64,000 bases of DNA, taken from assembly GCA_001274695.2 (NCBI GenBank), contig LARU01000002.1:1116001-1180000 (forward strand), written 5' to 3'. Every line of letters begins with the position of its first letter. Within the stretch, counting starts at the first letter, position 1. This stretch comes from Azoarcus sp. PA01. Its GTDB lineage: Bacteria > Pseudomonadota > Gammaproteobacteria > Burkholderiales > Rhodocyclaceae. Shown here piece by piece: positions 33,071 to 41,864 of this stretch. The position numbers were made by a program, and so were the translations under genes. A model generated the notes under the pieces. It was not told where the DNA came from. It made no database searches and saw only the letters and a list, made by a program, of their open reading frames with translations.

Positions 33071-34680
33071 ACGACCGCGCGCAATCGACGCTGAAAATCG
33101 TCACGAACGAATCCGGGCTCGAAGTCAAGCCGCTCTACACCGCGGCGGACGTCGAGGAGAGCGGCGGCACGACGATGCTCGGCGAGCCGGGCGAATACCC
33201 TTTCACGCGCGGCATCCACCGCGAGATGTACCGCAAGCAGGCGTGGACGATGCGCCAGTACGCCGGCTTCGGCAATCCGCACGACACGAACCAGCGCTTC
33301 AAGTACCTGATCGCGAACGGCCAGACAGGGCTGAACGTCGCGTTCGACCTGCCGACGCAGATCGGCCTCGACTCGGACGACCCGCTCGCCGCCGGCGAGA
33401 TCGGCCGCGTCGGCATGTCGATCGACACGTTGCGCGACTTCGAAGTCGCGTTCGACGGCATCGACCTCGACAAGATCACCGTGTCGATGACGATCAACGG
33501 CGCGGCGGCGATCGCGATCGCGATGTACCTCGCGATGGCCGAAAAACGCGGCTACGACGTCCGGAAGCTGCGCGGCACCGCGCAGAACGACATCCTCAAG
33601 GAGTTCATCGGCCGCGGCACGTGGATCTTCCCGGTCGAGCCGTCGATCAAGCTCGTCGGCGACACGATCGAGTACTGCGCCGAGCACGCGCCGAAATACA
33701 GCCCGGTGTCGGTGTGCGGTTACCACATCCGCGAATCGGGCGCGACCCCGGCGCAGGAGATGGCCTACGCGTTCTGCATCGCGAAAGCCTACGCCGACGA
33801 AGTCATCGCGCGCGGCTTGGCGGTCGACGAATTCGCCGGGCGGCTGTCGTACAACTTCAACATCTTCGGCAACCTCTTCGAGCAGGTGTGCAAGTTCCGC
33901 GCGGGCCGCAGCCTGTGGGCGAAGATCATGAAGGAGGAGTACCACGCCGAAAAACCCGGCTCGATGTGGCTGCGCATGATCGCGGCCGGCGGCGGCGGCG
34001 GCCTGACCTTCGAGCAGCCGGAGCTCAACATCGTGCGCGGCGCGTACTACGCGCTGATCAGCGCGCTCTCCGGCACGCAGACGATGGCGCTGTGCTCGTA
34101 CGACGAGGCCTACACGATCCCGACCGAGTATTCGGCGCGCATCTCGCTGCGCACGATGCAGATCCTCATCGAGGAGATGGGGATGACCGAGACGGTCGAT
34201 CCGCTCGGCGGCTCGTACTACGTCGAGACGATGACGAACGAGATGCGCAAGAAGATGGAAGAGATCATCGCCGAGACCGACGCGCAGGGCGGCATCGTCA
34301 AGCTCGTGTCGGAAGGGATCATCCAGGCGAAAGTCTCGGCGCAGGCGTACCAGATGCAGCGCGACATCGAGTCCGGCAAGTTCCCGAAAGTCGGCGTCAA
34401 CCGCTACCGCAACGAGCACGAGGACGAGCATCCGGTCGAGTTCCACCCGTACAACGAGGACGACGCGCGCGTGCAGATCGACGGGCTGAACAAGGTGCGC
34501 GCCGAACGCGACAGCGCGCACGTCGCGCGCACGCTCGCCGCCGTCAGCGAAGCCGCCCGGGCCGGTGCGAACGTCATGCCGGCGATCGTCGAGGCGGTCA
34601 AGGCCTATGCCAGTGTCGGCGAAATCACGAAGGAACTGGTGAAGGTCTATGGCCGCTACCAGGAACCGATCCGCTTCTGA
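33067..34680 (+). CDS. iaaH: Large (catalytic) subunit of a B12-dependent acyl-CoA mutase
   Basis: This 537-residue TIM-barrel mutase subunit retains W-T-M-R-Q-Y-A-G-F-G, with the Tyr equivalent to Y89 of methylmalonyl-CoA mutase, N-D-I-L-K-E-F-I-G-R-G-T-W, with the Arg equivalent to R207 that holds the substrate carboxylate, and G-Y-H-I-R-E-S-G-A (His244). Isobutyryl-type mutases lack this Tyr/Arg pair. A substrate with a free carboxylate is therefore expected, in line with (2-aminophenyl)succinyl-CoA to (2-aminobenzyl)malonyl-CoA. Residues near the CoA end (positions 75-77 and 82) differ from methylmalonyl-CoA mutase and may make room for the aryl group. It should need a MeaB-type chaperone; see 57775-58905. 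Confidence 0.88.
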   Translation: MNDRAQSTLKIVTNESGLEVKPLYTAADVEESGGTTMLGEPGEYPFTRGIHREMYRKQAWTMRQYAGFGNPHDTNQRFKYLIANGQTGLNVAFDLPTQIGLDSDDPLAAGEIGRVGMSIDTLRDFEVAFDGIDLDKITVSMTINGAAAIAIAMYLAMAEKRGYDVRKLRGTAQNDILKEFIGRGTWIFPVEPSIKLVGDTIEYCAEHAPKYSPVSVCGYHIRESGATPAQEMAYAFCIAKAYADEVIARGLAVDEFAGRLSYNFNIFGNLFEQVCKFRAGRSLWAKIMKEEYHAEKPGSMWLRMIAAGGGGGLTFEQPELNIVRGAYYALISALSGTQTMALCSYDEAYTIPTEYSARISLRTMQILIEEMGMTETVDPLGGSYYVETMTNEMRKKMEEIIAETDAQGGIVKLVSEGIIQAKVSAQAYQMQRDIESGKFPKVGVNRYRNEHEDEHPVEFHPYNEDDARVQIDGLNKVRAERDSAHVARTLAAVSEAARAGANVMPAIVEAVKAYASVGEITKELVKVYGRYQEPIRF

Positions 34681-34706
34681 GAGCACCGAGGAAGTCGAGG
34701 AAAGAA

Positions 34707-35585
34707 ATGAGCGAAACCATTGAAGCTATCACCACCTACCTGGCGCCCCGGCGCCTCGACGAAGCTTTGCAGGCCATGGCGGACGGCGATGCGACGGTAT
34801 TGTGCGGCGGCACGGATCTCGCGCCGCAGACCGAATCCGGCGCGCGCCAGTACAAGGCGCGGCTGCTCAACATCAACCGCGTCGAGGGGCTCGGCGGCAT
34901 CGCGACCGACGGCGCCGAGATCCGCATCGGCGCGACGACGACCGTGGCCGAGATCCGCCGCAGCGCCGCGCTGGCCAAGATCGCGCCGGTGCTGGTCGAG
35001 GCGGCCGAGCATTTTGCCAGCGAACAGATACGCAACGCGGCCTCGCTGGGCGGCAACCTGTGCAACGCTTCGCCGGCCGGCGACATGAGCCCGCCGCTGC
35101 TGGTGCTGGGCGCGGCGGTCGAACTCGCGTGCTGGCGCGACGGCGCCGCGCATACGCGCCGGGTGCCGCTGGAGCAGTTCTTCGTCGCCCCGGGCAGGAC
35201 CGTCAAGCTGGCGCAGGAGCTGCTGACCGCCGTCGTGTTCGCGCGGCCCGCACCCGGCTTCGTCGCCCGCTTCCGCAAATCCGGCCCGCGCCCGGCGCTT
35301 GAAATCTCCACCGTTTCGGTGGCCCTCGGCGCGCGCGTCGCCGACGGCAGGCTGGGTGACGTGCGCGTCGCGATGGGGTCGGTGGCGCCGACGCCGTTGC
35401 GCGCCCGCCATGTCGAAGCCGCGCTCGAAGGCCGGCCGCTCGACGCCGCGACCATCGCGGCGGCGGTCACCGCGGCGGCCGAGGATGCCAAACCCATCGA
35501 TGACGTGCGTGCCAGCGCCTGGTACCGCAGTCATCTCGTCAAAGTGTTCGTTGAAGAGGTACTCGATGATGTCCGTGGAAACTGA
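34707..35585 (+). CDS. Molybdenum hydroxylase, FAD subunit
   Basis: This 292-residue CoxM/XdhB-type FAD protein has A-T-V-L-C-G-G-T-D-L near residue 29, I-G-A-T-T-T-V-A-E-I, R-N-A-A-S-L-G-G-N-L-C-N-A-S-P-A-G-D and a C-terminal CO dehydrogenase flavoprotein domain. It is the electron-exit subunit of the three-part enzyme thought to hydroxylate C2 of the indole ring. It starts 26 bases after the mutase stop with its own GAGGAAAG box, the first real gap in an otherwise overlapping operon, and the codon use changes here. Confidence 0.88.
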   Translation: MSETIEAITTYLAPRRLDEALQAMADGDATVLCGGTDLAPQTESGARQYKARLLNINRVEGLGGIATDGAEIRIGATTTVAEIRRSAALAKIAPVLVEAAEHFASEQIRNAASLGGNLCNASPAGDMSPPLLVLGAAVELACWRDGAAHTRRVPLEQFFVAPGRTVKLAQELLTAVVFARPAPGFVARFRKSGPRPALEISTVSVALGARVADGRLGDVRVAMGSVAPTPLRARHVEAALEGRPLDAATIAAAVTAAAEDAKPIDDVRASAWYRSHLVKVFVEEVLDDVRGN

Positions 35586-36063
35586 AATCCGCTTCTCGCT
35601 CAACGGCCGCCCGGTCAGCCTGAAAGTGCCGACCACGATGAAGGCGCTGGCGATGCTGCGCGACAGGCTCGGCATGACCGGCACCAAGTACGCCTGCGGG
35701 GAAGGCGAGTGCGGCGCCTGTACGATCGAGATCGACGGCAAGACCGTCAACAGTTGCCTGATGTACGCCGTCGATTGTGACGGACGCGAGGTCGTGACCA
35801 TCGAGGGACTGCGCACGCCCGAGGGCCTGCACCCGGTGCAGCAGGCCTTCGTCGATCACGGCGCGGTGCAGTGCGGCTTCTGCATGCCGGGCATGATCAT
35901 GCAGGCGCGCAACCTGCTCGCCAACAACCCGGAGCTGACGCGGGAACAGGCGCAACGGGGCCTTGAAGGCAATCTGTGCCGCTGCACCGGTTACACCAAG
36001 GTGCTGGACGCGGTCGAGGCCGTGGCCGCAACGAACACGTGCGGCGGCCGTGCCAACCCGTAA
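35566..36063 (+). CDS. Molybdenum hydroxylase, 2x[2Fe-2S] subunit
   Basis: This 165-residue protein has the plant-ferredoxin cluster ligands in [12 protein letters not shown] (51-62) plus a Cys further on (N-S-C-L), and the four-helix cluster C-G-F-C near residue 107 with C-R-C-T-G-Y near 139. It shuttles electrons from the molybdenum to the FAD subunit. The start at 35566 overlaps the FAD subunit gene by 20 bases; a second ATG follows directly. Confidence 0.9.
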   Translation: MMSVETEIRFSLNGRPVSLKVPTTMKALAMLRDRLGMTGTKYACGEGECGACTIEIDGKTVNSCLMYAVDCDGREVVTIEGLRTPEGLHPVQQAFVDHGAVQCGFCMPGMIMQARNLLANNPELTREQAQRGLEGNLCRCTGYTKVLDAVEAVAATNTCGGRANP

Positions 36064-36082
36064 CCCGGATCGGAGTCAAATC

Positions 36083-38443
36083 ATGGAAAAGACCGCCAAC
36101 GCTACACCCACGGCGAAGCAGACCTTGATCGGCACCCGCGTCAAGAAGCCCGACGCCCCCGACAAGGCCATCGGCAAGACGCGCTACATCAACGACATGG
36201 TGCTGCCGCAGATGCTGATCGGCAAGGTGCTGTTCGCCGGCCGGCCGCACGCGAAGATCGTCCGCATCGACACGTCCGCCGCGGAGCAGCTGCCCGGCGT
36301 CCACGCCGTGCTCACCGGCAAGGACGCCACCGGCCTCAAGTTCGGTTTCGTGCGCGACAACGTCGCCCTCAAGGACAAGGTGCGCTGCGAGCACGACGAG
36401 ATCGCCGCCGTCGCCGCCGAGAGCGAGGACATCGCGCGCCAGGCCGTCGCGCTCATCGAGGTCGAGTACGAGGACCTGCCCGGCGTGTTCACGCCCGAGG
36501 ACGGTGCCGGCGAAGACGCGCCGCTGATCCACGACAACTTCCCCGGCAACAAGAGCCTCGCCTTCGAGTTCCAGCACGGCGATGTCGCCGCGGCCGAGGC
36601 AGCGTCCGACTTCGTCGTCGACAACGTCTTCCGTCCGCATCACGTCACCCACTGCTGCATGGGCACCTCCTGCGCCATCGCCGACTTCGATCACAACGGC
36701 AAGCTGACGATCTGGACGCAGACTCAGTACCCGTACAACTACAAGATGGACCTGGCGCCGGCGCTCGGCCTGCACCCCGGCGACATCCGCGTCATCCAGC
36801 CGCCGATCGGCGGCGCGTTCGGCTCCAAGCTCGACGTCTATCCCTACGAGCCCATCGCCGCCCTGCTGGCGAAGCGCACCGGCCGCCCGGTCAAGGTGAT
36901 CTACTCGCGCGAGGAGGAGTTCAAGGCCTCGCCGACGCGCCAGCCGGCGATCATCCACATGCGCACCGGCTGCACGCGCGACGGCACGCTGACCTTCCGC
37001 AGCGCCGACGTGCTGCTCGACAACGGCGCCTACACCTCTTGGGGCCCGACCATTCCGGTCATCATGATGCGCACCGTCTCGGGCCACTACCGCGTGCCCG
37101 TGGTCGACTTCAAGGCCCAGGCGATCTACACCAACAACCCCTACGCCGGCTCGTTCCGCGGCTACGGCAACGTGCAGTGCACCTACGCCACCGCCCAGCA
37201 GATGGACATGCTCGCCGACATGGTGGACATGGACCCGCTCGAATTCCACCTCAAGAACTCGCAGAAGTCCGGGGAGATCACGCCGCAGAAATCCTTGCTG
37301 CGCGAATGCGCCCTGGTCGAGTGCCTCGAGACCGCGGCCCAGGCCAGCGACTACAGCAAGAAGCGCAAGGAATACGCGGCGCAGCAGGACGCGCCTGGCC
37401 GCTACAAGAAAGGCATCGGCCTCGCCTCGTCGATTCACAACGCGGGCGGCGCCAAGATCCACAAGTCGGACGGCATTGGCACCATCCTCAAGATGGACGA
37501 CTACGCCCGCGTCACGGTCATCACCGGCGCCTCGGAAATCGGCCAGGGCATCGACGCCGTCATCACCCTGATCGTCTCCGAGGAGCTCGGCGTACCGCTC
37601 GAGCACGTGACCATCGTCAACAACGACTCCGACATCGCACCCTGGGACGTCGGCGTGCATGCCTCGCGCACCACCTTCATCGCCGGCAACGGCACGCGCC
37701 GCGCGGCGCGCAAGGCCAAGGCCCAGATCCTCGCCGCTGCCGAGAAGATGCTCGGCGAGCCGGCGGATACGCTGGAACTGCGCGGCGGCTCGGTCGTGCG
37801 CGACCAGTGCGGCACGCCCATCATCAAGCTCGACCGCCTGCTGCGCCAGATGCACTTCCAGGCCGAGCCGGAGCTGGTGATGGTCACCGACTACTACGAG
37901 CCGAAGAGCGAGCCCGAGGGCGCCAAGCACATGTCCGACCACTCGGCCGCCTACTCGCACGCCGTGCATATCGCCGAGATCACCGTGGACACGCTGACCG
38001 GCGAGATCAAGGTGGACAAGGTCACGATCGCCCAGGACGTCGGCCGCGTCATCAACCGCATGGGCCTCGAGGCGCAGGTCGAGGGCGGGGTGGCCATCGG
38101 CCTCGGCTACGCCCTGAGCGAGAACATGGTGCTCGACCACGGCCTGCTGAAGAACCCGAATTTCCGCGACTACAAGCTCATCACCGCGCCGGAGATGCCG
38201 CCGCTCGACCTGCACTTCATCGAGAGCGATTGCGCCGAAGGCCCGTATGGCGCCAAGGGCATCTCCGAGCTACCGACCATCGTGATCGCGCCGGCCATCG
38301 CCAACGCGCTGTACAACGCGACCGGCGTGCGCATCTTCAACCCGCCGATGTCGCCGGAAACGGTCGCCCGCGCCATCCATGAGCGGCGGATGCAGACAGC
38401 ATCGGGCAAGGCGACCACGCCCTCGGAAGCGCTGGCGGTGTGA
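36083..38443 (+). CDS. Molybdenum hydroxylase, Mo-cofactor subunit
   Basis: The 786-residue protein of the xanthine oxidase/aldehyde oxidase family has the N-terminal aldehyde-oxidase-type domain, G-G-A-F-G-S-K near residue 250, the R-G-Y-G-N cofactor region near residue 395, and the C-terminal G-I-S-E-L-P-T segment carrying the catalytic Glu. It is expected to use cytosine-type molybdopterin (MCD), as a MocA-like domain is encoded at 55328. In the IAA pathway it oxidises the N-heterocycle to the 2-oxo form using water. Codons favour GCC and ACC whereas flanking genes favour GCG and ACG, so this block looks acquired. Confidence 0.88.
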   Translation: MEKTANATPTAKQTLIGTRVKKPDAPDKAIGKTRYINDMVLPQMLIGKVLFAGRPHAKIVRIDTSAAEQLPGVHAVLTGKDATGLKFGFVRDNVALKDKVRCEHDEIAAVAAESEDIARQAVALIEVEYEDLPGVFTPEDGAGEDAPLIHDNFPGNKSLAFEFQHGDVAAAEAASDFVVDNVFRPHHVTHCCMGTSCAIADFDHNGKLTIWTQTQYPYNYKMDLAPALGLHPGDIRVIQPPIGGAFGSKLDVYPYEPIAALLAKRTGRPVKVIYSREEEFKASPTRQPAIIHMRTGCTRDGTLTFRSADVLLDNGAYTSWGPTIPVIMMRTVSGHYRVPVVDFKAQAIYTNNPYAGSFRGYGNVQCTYATAQQMDMLADMVDMDPLEFHLKNSQKSGEITPQKSLLRECALVECLETAAQASDYSKKRKEYAAQQDAPGRYKKGIGLASSIHNAGGAKIHKSDGIGTILKMDDYARVTVITGASEIGQGIDAVITLIVSEELGVPLEHVTIVNNDSDIAPWDVGVHASRTTFIAGNGTRRAARKAKAQILAAAEKMLGEPADTLELRGGSVVRDQCGTPIIKLDRLLRQMHFQAEPELVMVTDYYEPKSEPEGAKHMSDHSAAYSHAVHIAEITVDTLTGEIKVDKVTIAQDVGRVINRMGLEAQVEGGVAIGLGYALSENMVLDHGLLKNPNFRDYKLITAPEMPPLDLHFIESDCAEGPYGAKGISELPTIVIAPAIANALYNATGVRIFNPPMSPETVARAIHERRMQTASGKATTPSEALAV

Positions 38444-38449
38444 ACGCGC

Positions 38450-38701
38450 ATGAAGCTGAAGTACTACGCCTGGCTGCGCGACAGCCTGGGCCGCGAGTCG
38501 GAAGAGATCGTGCTGCCAACCGAGATCAGGACCGTGGGCATGCTGCTCGACTGGCTGCCGAGCCAGGGCGAACACTACAAGCTCGCCTTCGAGTACATCG
38601 ACGTGGTGCTGGTCTCGGTCAATTCGCGTTATGCCGATCGCAACCATCCGGTGCGTGACGAGGACGAAGTCATTTTGGCCCCCCCGATCGCGGGGGGGTG
38701 A
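38450..38701 (+). CDS. MoaD/ThiS-like sulfur carrier protein
   Basis: This 83-residue ubiquitin-fold protein ends in A-P-P-I-A-G-G, the activated di-glycine tail of MoaD-type carriers, and has R-D-S-L-G-R near residue 10. It follows the Mo subunit by six bases and shares its codon style. A dedicated MoaD copy without MoaE is unusual in a hydroxylase operon; it may serve local molybdopterin synthesis or sulfuration of the Mo centre. No experimental role is known to me. Confidence 0.8.
   Translation: MKLKYYAWLRDSLGRESEEIVLPTEIRTVGMLLDWLPSQGEHYKLAFEYIDVVLVSVNSRYADRNHPVRDEDEVILAPPIAGG
38679..38698 (+). promoter_or_regulatory. G:C hairpin at the end of the Mo-hydroxylase cassette
   Basis: Seven C (38679-38685), loop GATCGC, and seven G (38692-38698) form a very strong hairpin across the last codons of the MoaD-like gene. 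Without a T-run it is more likely an RNA-stability or attenuation element than a terminator. It sits at the border where codon use returns to that of the rest of the operon. Confidence 0.5.
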
Positions 38702-38758
38702 GGAGAAGCTCTTGATATTCCAGATCCTGCCTGCCGAAAGCACCCGCCGGAGTGCCAC

Positions 38759-39970
38759 ATGAGGCGCCGTACCGTCCTGTCGATGGAGCAGGCGCTGTCG
38801 ATGCCCTACGCGACGCTGCGCTTCGCCCAGCTCGGCTGGCGCGTGATCCGTCTCGAATCGACGCCGTCCCGGGGCGGCCTGCCCGGCGACCCGAACCGCT
38901 ACATCGGCGCGAACGTCGTCGATGACGACCGGCGCACGTATTTCATCGCGCCGAACGTCGGCAAGGAGGCGATCGCGATCAACCTGAAGGAGCCCGACGG
39001 GCAGCTCCTGCTGCGGCGTCTGCTCGTCGAGCTCGACGTCGACGTGTTCTGCTGCAACACCGTGCCGCGCCGCTACGAGCAGCTCGGCATCGACTACGAG
39101 ACGCTGAGCCGCACGAAGCCCGACCTGATCTGGGCCGCCATCTCGGCGATGGGCCCCGACTACCCGGACGCGCCCGGCTACGACCCGGTGCTGCAGGCGA
39201 TGGCCGGCTACATGGAGCTCACCGGCGACGCCGACGGCCCGCCGACGCTCGCCGGCGTGCCGATCGTCGACCTCAAGGCGGGCGACGAAGTGTTCGCCAA
39301 CGTCATGCTGGCGCTGCTCGAGCGCGCCGAGACGGGCAAAGGCAGCCGCATCGACGTGTCGATGCTGCAGGCCGCTGCGTCGTGGCTGATCACGACGCTG
39401 CCGCTGCTCGACTTCGACTGCCAGCCGGCCGAGATCACGCGCTGCGGCAACGCGCACCGCAAGTTCATCCCGACCAACGTCTATCCGACCGCCGACGGCT
39501 TCATCTACATGGCGATCGGCAGCGACGTGCAGTGGCGCCGGCTCACCGAGATCCCGAAGTTCGCGTCGCTCGGCGCAGCCTCCCGCGCGACGAACGAAGG
39601 GCGGCACAAGGAGCGCGACGCGATCCACCGCGACATGATCGCGGTGACGACGCGCTTCGCGACAGCGGAAATCGCCGCGGATTTTCGCGACGCAACGATC
39701 CCGCATGCGCCGATCCACGACATTCCCGCGGTGCGCGACATGGATGCGGTGCGCCGCCGCCTGACGACGACGCGCACGCCCGACGGCCGGCTCGTGCACA
39801 TGCAGCCGATGGCCGTCGACGTCGCCGGCGCGCTAGGTGAACTGGCGTTTCCGGCGAAATACGGACAGGACACCTGCGCGGTGCTTCGCGAAGCCGGCTA
39901 CGCCGACGAGGCGATCGCGCAGCTGCGCGAACGAGGCATCGTCGCGGGGTACGAGCACGACAACTATTGA
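38759..39970 (+). CDS. iaaL: Class III CoA transferase (CaiB/BaiF family)
   Basis: This 403-residue CoA transferase has the catalytic Asp in [12 protein letters not shown] near residue 141, the signature of family III enzymes. IaaL of A. aromaticum is a family III transferase acting on phenylsuccinyl-type CoA esters; position and family agree. It would move CoA between the two carboxyls of (2-aminophenyl)succinate so that the mutase can act. The ATG at 38759 lacks a strong Shine-Dalgarno box. The N-terminus lacks the usual 20-residue lead-in of many CaiB proteins. Confidence 0.82.
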   Translation: MRRRTVLSMEQALSMPYATLRFAQLGWRVIRLESTPSRGGLPGDPNRYIGANVVDDDRRTYFIAPNVGKEAIAINLKEPDGQLLLRRLLVELDVDVFCCNTVPRRYEQLGIDYETLSRTKPDLIWAAISAMGPDYPDAPGYDPVLQAMAGYMELTGDADGPPTLAGVPIVDLKAGDEVFANVMLALLERAETGKGSRIDVSMLQAAASWLITTLPLLDFDCQPAEITRCGNAHRKFIPTNVYPTADGFIYMAIGSDVQWRRLTEIPKFASLGAASRATNEGRHKERDAIHRDMIAVTTRFATAEIAADFRDATIPHAPIHDIPAVRDMDAVRRRLTTTRTPDGRLVHMQPMAVDVAGALGELAFPAKYGQDTCAVLREAGYADEAIAQLRERGIVAGYEHDNY

Positions 39971-39997
39971 ACCGGCAATCACTTGCAAGCGTTGGCC

Positions 39998-40197
39998 CCA
40001 CGCCCTTCGACTTCGCTCAGGACAGGCTTGTCGAAGGGCGCTGCCACTACCGTTCGCCCCACGCCCGTCGACTTCGCTCGGGACTGCCCCAACCGTTCGC
40101 CCCGTGCCCGTCGACTTCGCTCGGGCCTGCCACTACCGTTCGCCCTGAGCTTGTCGAAGGGCGCCGCGAAGGCTTCGACAAGCTCAGCCCGAACGGT
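39998..40197. repeat. Cluster of palindromic intergenic repeat units
   Basis: At least four partial or full copies of the TTCGACTTCGCTC / CGTTCGCCC / CTTGTCGAAGGGCG family are packed here in both orientations. The same unit occurs at 41613-41722, 48146-48234 and 59837-59897. It is a non-coding REP or MITE-like family. Small open frames here are repeat-derived and not genes. Confidence 0.75.
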
Positions 40198-40198
40198 C

Positions 40199-40266
40199 TT
40201 TGGCACCGAACCTCCTTTGGCACCGAAGGGTATTTGGCACCGAAGGGTATTTGGTACCGAAGAGTA
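40199..40266 (+). repeat. 17-bp tandem repeat, four units
   Basis: TTTGGCACCGAAGGGTA and close variants follow one another at 40199, 40216, 40233 and 40250; the middle two are identical and the outer two differ at a few bases. A partial fifth unit may start at 40267. The unit ends right before the hairpin at 40324. It may be a variable-number repeat or a set of protein-binding sites upstream of the binding-protein gene. Confidence 0.8.
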
Positions 40267-40323
40267 TTTGGCTGCCGCGTTTGATGATCCAACGTCCGCC
40301 CGACAGCGTCATGTCGGGCAGGA

Positions 40324-40351
40324 CGGCCTGCGCCTCCGGGGGCGCAGGCCG
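40324..40351. terminator. Strong GC hairpin, probable operon terminator
   Basis: CGGCCTGCGCC (40324-40334) and GGCGCAGGCCG (40341-40351) pair perfectly over 11 bases with a six-base loop. A T-poor tail (CCTTCATTCC) follows. It lies 350 bases after the CoA transferase and 112 bases before the binding-protein gene, so it could end the iaa operon or attenuate the downstream gene. Confidence 0.55.
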
Positions 40352-40462
40352 CCTTCATTCCAATAATCCCGGAAGCCATCGACGGCGAGAGGAGCGCGCG
40401 GACACCGGTCCGCGTGTGCGGCAAGAGGTCCTTGTGGTCCACACCGTAGGAGACGATTGAAC

Positions 40463-41611
40463 ATGAAAATCCAGAGGCTTCAGATGGCCCTTTCCGGGCT
40501 CATCCTCGCGGCATCGCTGTCCGCCCACGCGCAGGTCAAAATCGGCGTGGTTTCGTCCGCGACCGGCCCGACGGCGCTGGTCGGCATCCCGCAGAAGAAC
40601 ACCGTGCCGCTGCTGCCGGCGAAGATCGGCGACCTCACCGTCGAGTACATCGCGCTCGACGACGCGAGCGACCCGACCGCGTCGGTGACCGCGGTCAAGA
40701 AGCTGATCTCGGAACAGAACGTCGATGCGATCATCGGGCCATCCGGTTCGCCGAACGCGATGGGCGTGATCCAGTTCATCGCCGAAGCCGGCGTGCCGCT
40801 GTTGGCACCGGTCGGCACTGCGGCGGTCGTCACGCCGATGGACGACAAGAAGAAATGGGTGTTCAAGACCACCCAGAACGACGACATCATCGCCAAGGCG
40901 TTGATGGAGCACATGGTCAAAAGCGGCGTGAAGACCGTCGGCTTCATCGGCGTCGGCGATCCGTACGGCGAAAACTGGTACAAAGTGTTTTCCGCGCTCG
41001 CCGCGGCGAACGGCATCCAGATCACCGCGAACGAGCGCTTCCAGCGCCAGGACGCGTCGGTCACCGGCCAGAGCCTGAAGATCCTCGGCGCGAACCCGGA
41101 CGCGGTGCTCGTCGCCGCCGCCGGCGGGCCGGCAGTGCTGCCGCAGACGACGCTGCGCGACCAGGGCTACACCGGCCGGATCTACCAGACGCACGGCGCC
41201 GCGCTGCCGGACTTCCTGAAGCTGGGTGGCAAGAAAGTCGAAGGCACGATCCTCGCCGCGAGCCTGATGCTGGTGCTGCCCGAGATCGCCGACAGCAACC
41301 CGTCAAAGAAGGTCGCGACCGAGTACATCACCGCGTATGAAAAGGCCCACGGCAGCAAGCCGGCGACTTTCGGCGCCAACGTCTATGACGCCGGCCTGCT
41401 GCTGGAGCAGGCGATCCCGCTCGCCGCGAAGAGCGCGAAGCCCGGCACGAAAGCGTTCCGTGCGGCGCTGCGCGACAGCCTCGAACAGACCACCGAGCTG
41501 GTCGGCACGCAAGGCGTCTACAACATGACGAAAGACGACCACAGCGGCTTCGACGAACGCGGCCGCGTGCTGATCGCGGTCAAGGACGGCGGCTGGACGC
41601 TGGCGAAGTAA
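40463..41611 (+). CDS. Periplasmic branched-chain-type ABC substrate-binding protein
   Basis: This 382-residue type I binding protein has a signal peptide (L-Q-M-A-L-S-G-L-I-L-A-A-S-L-S-A-H-A, cleaved near residue 22) and mature start Q-V-K-I-G-V-V-S-S-A-T-G-P-T-A. It has the family G-x-S-x-S-P and D-x-x-x-G-x-N-W motifs. It resembles binding proteins for aromatic acids near CoA-ligase genes. No permease or ATPase is nearby, so it must work with a remote ABC system. The AGGAGA box supports the ATG at 40463. It is the second binding protein of the cluster; the other is at 17630. Confidence 0.88.
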   Translation: MKIQRLQMALSGLILAASLSAHAQVKIGVVSSATGPTALVGIPQKNTVPLLPAKIGDLTVEYIALDDASDPTASVTAVKKLISEQNVDAIIGPSGSPNAMGVIQFIAEAGVPLLAPVGTAAVVTPMDDKKKWVFKTTQNDDIIAKALMEHMVKSGVKTVGFIGVGDPYGENWYKVFSALAAANGIQITANERFQRQDASVTGQSLKILGANPDAVLVAAAGGPAVLPQTTLRDQGYTGRIYQTHGAALPDFLKLGGKKVEGTILAASLMLVLPEIADSNPSKKVATEYITAYEKAHGSKPATFGANVYDAGLLLEQAIPLAAKSAKPGTKAFRAALRDSLEQTTELVGTQGVYNMTKDDHSGFDERGRVLIAVKDGGWTLAK

Positions 41612-41612
41612 G

Positions 41613-41722
41613 GGAAGCGCTGATTAAATCGAAACCGTTCGGGCTGAGCCTGTCGAAGCCCTTGTTGTTGCAGGGAATGCCCTTCGACAAGCTCAGGGCG
41701 AACGGAATAAATCAGCGCTTCC
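41613..41722. mobile_element. 110-bp MITE-like element with terminal inverted repeats
   Basis: GGAAGCGCTGATT at 41613-41625 is repeated exactly in inverse at 41710-41722, and the inside is itself a large imperfect palindrome of the CCGTTCGGGCTGAGC / GCTCAGGGCGAACGG family. It is non-coding and starts two bases after the stop of the binding-protein gene. This matches a small non-autonomous palindromic element. From 41723 to 41864 no gene or signal was recognised. Confidence 0.75.
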
Positions 41723-41864
41723 TAAGCCTCAACCGGAGCCGGCACAGCGGCCCCGCCCGTCGCGCGCGGTGCCGGGAGCGAGCACCCCGTCGACCCGCCG
41801 GGAGAACAAGGCAGGGTGCAGCGTAAAACTGCACCCCGTGACGGCTGTGCTGCCGCTCCGTCGC

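Noticed and set aside
39998..40366. Apparent small proteins in the repeat-rich gap before the second binding-protein gene
   Set aside because: All are translations of palindromic repeats; no start with a ribosome binding site and no family pattern.
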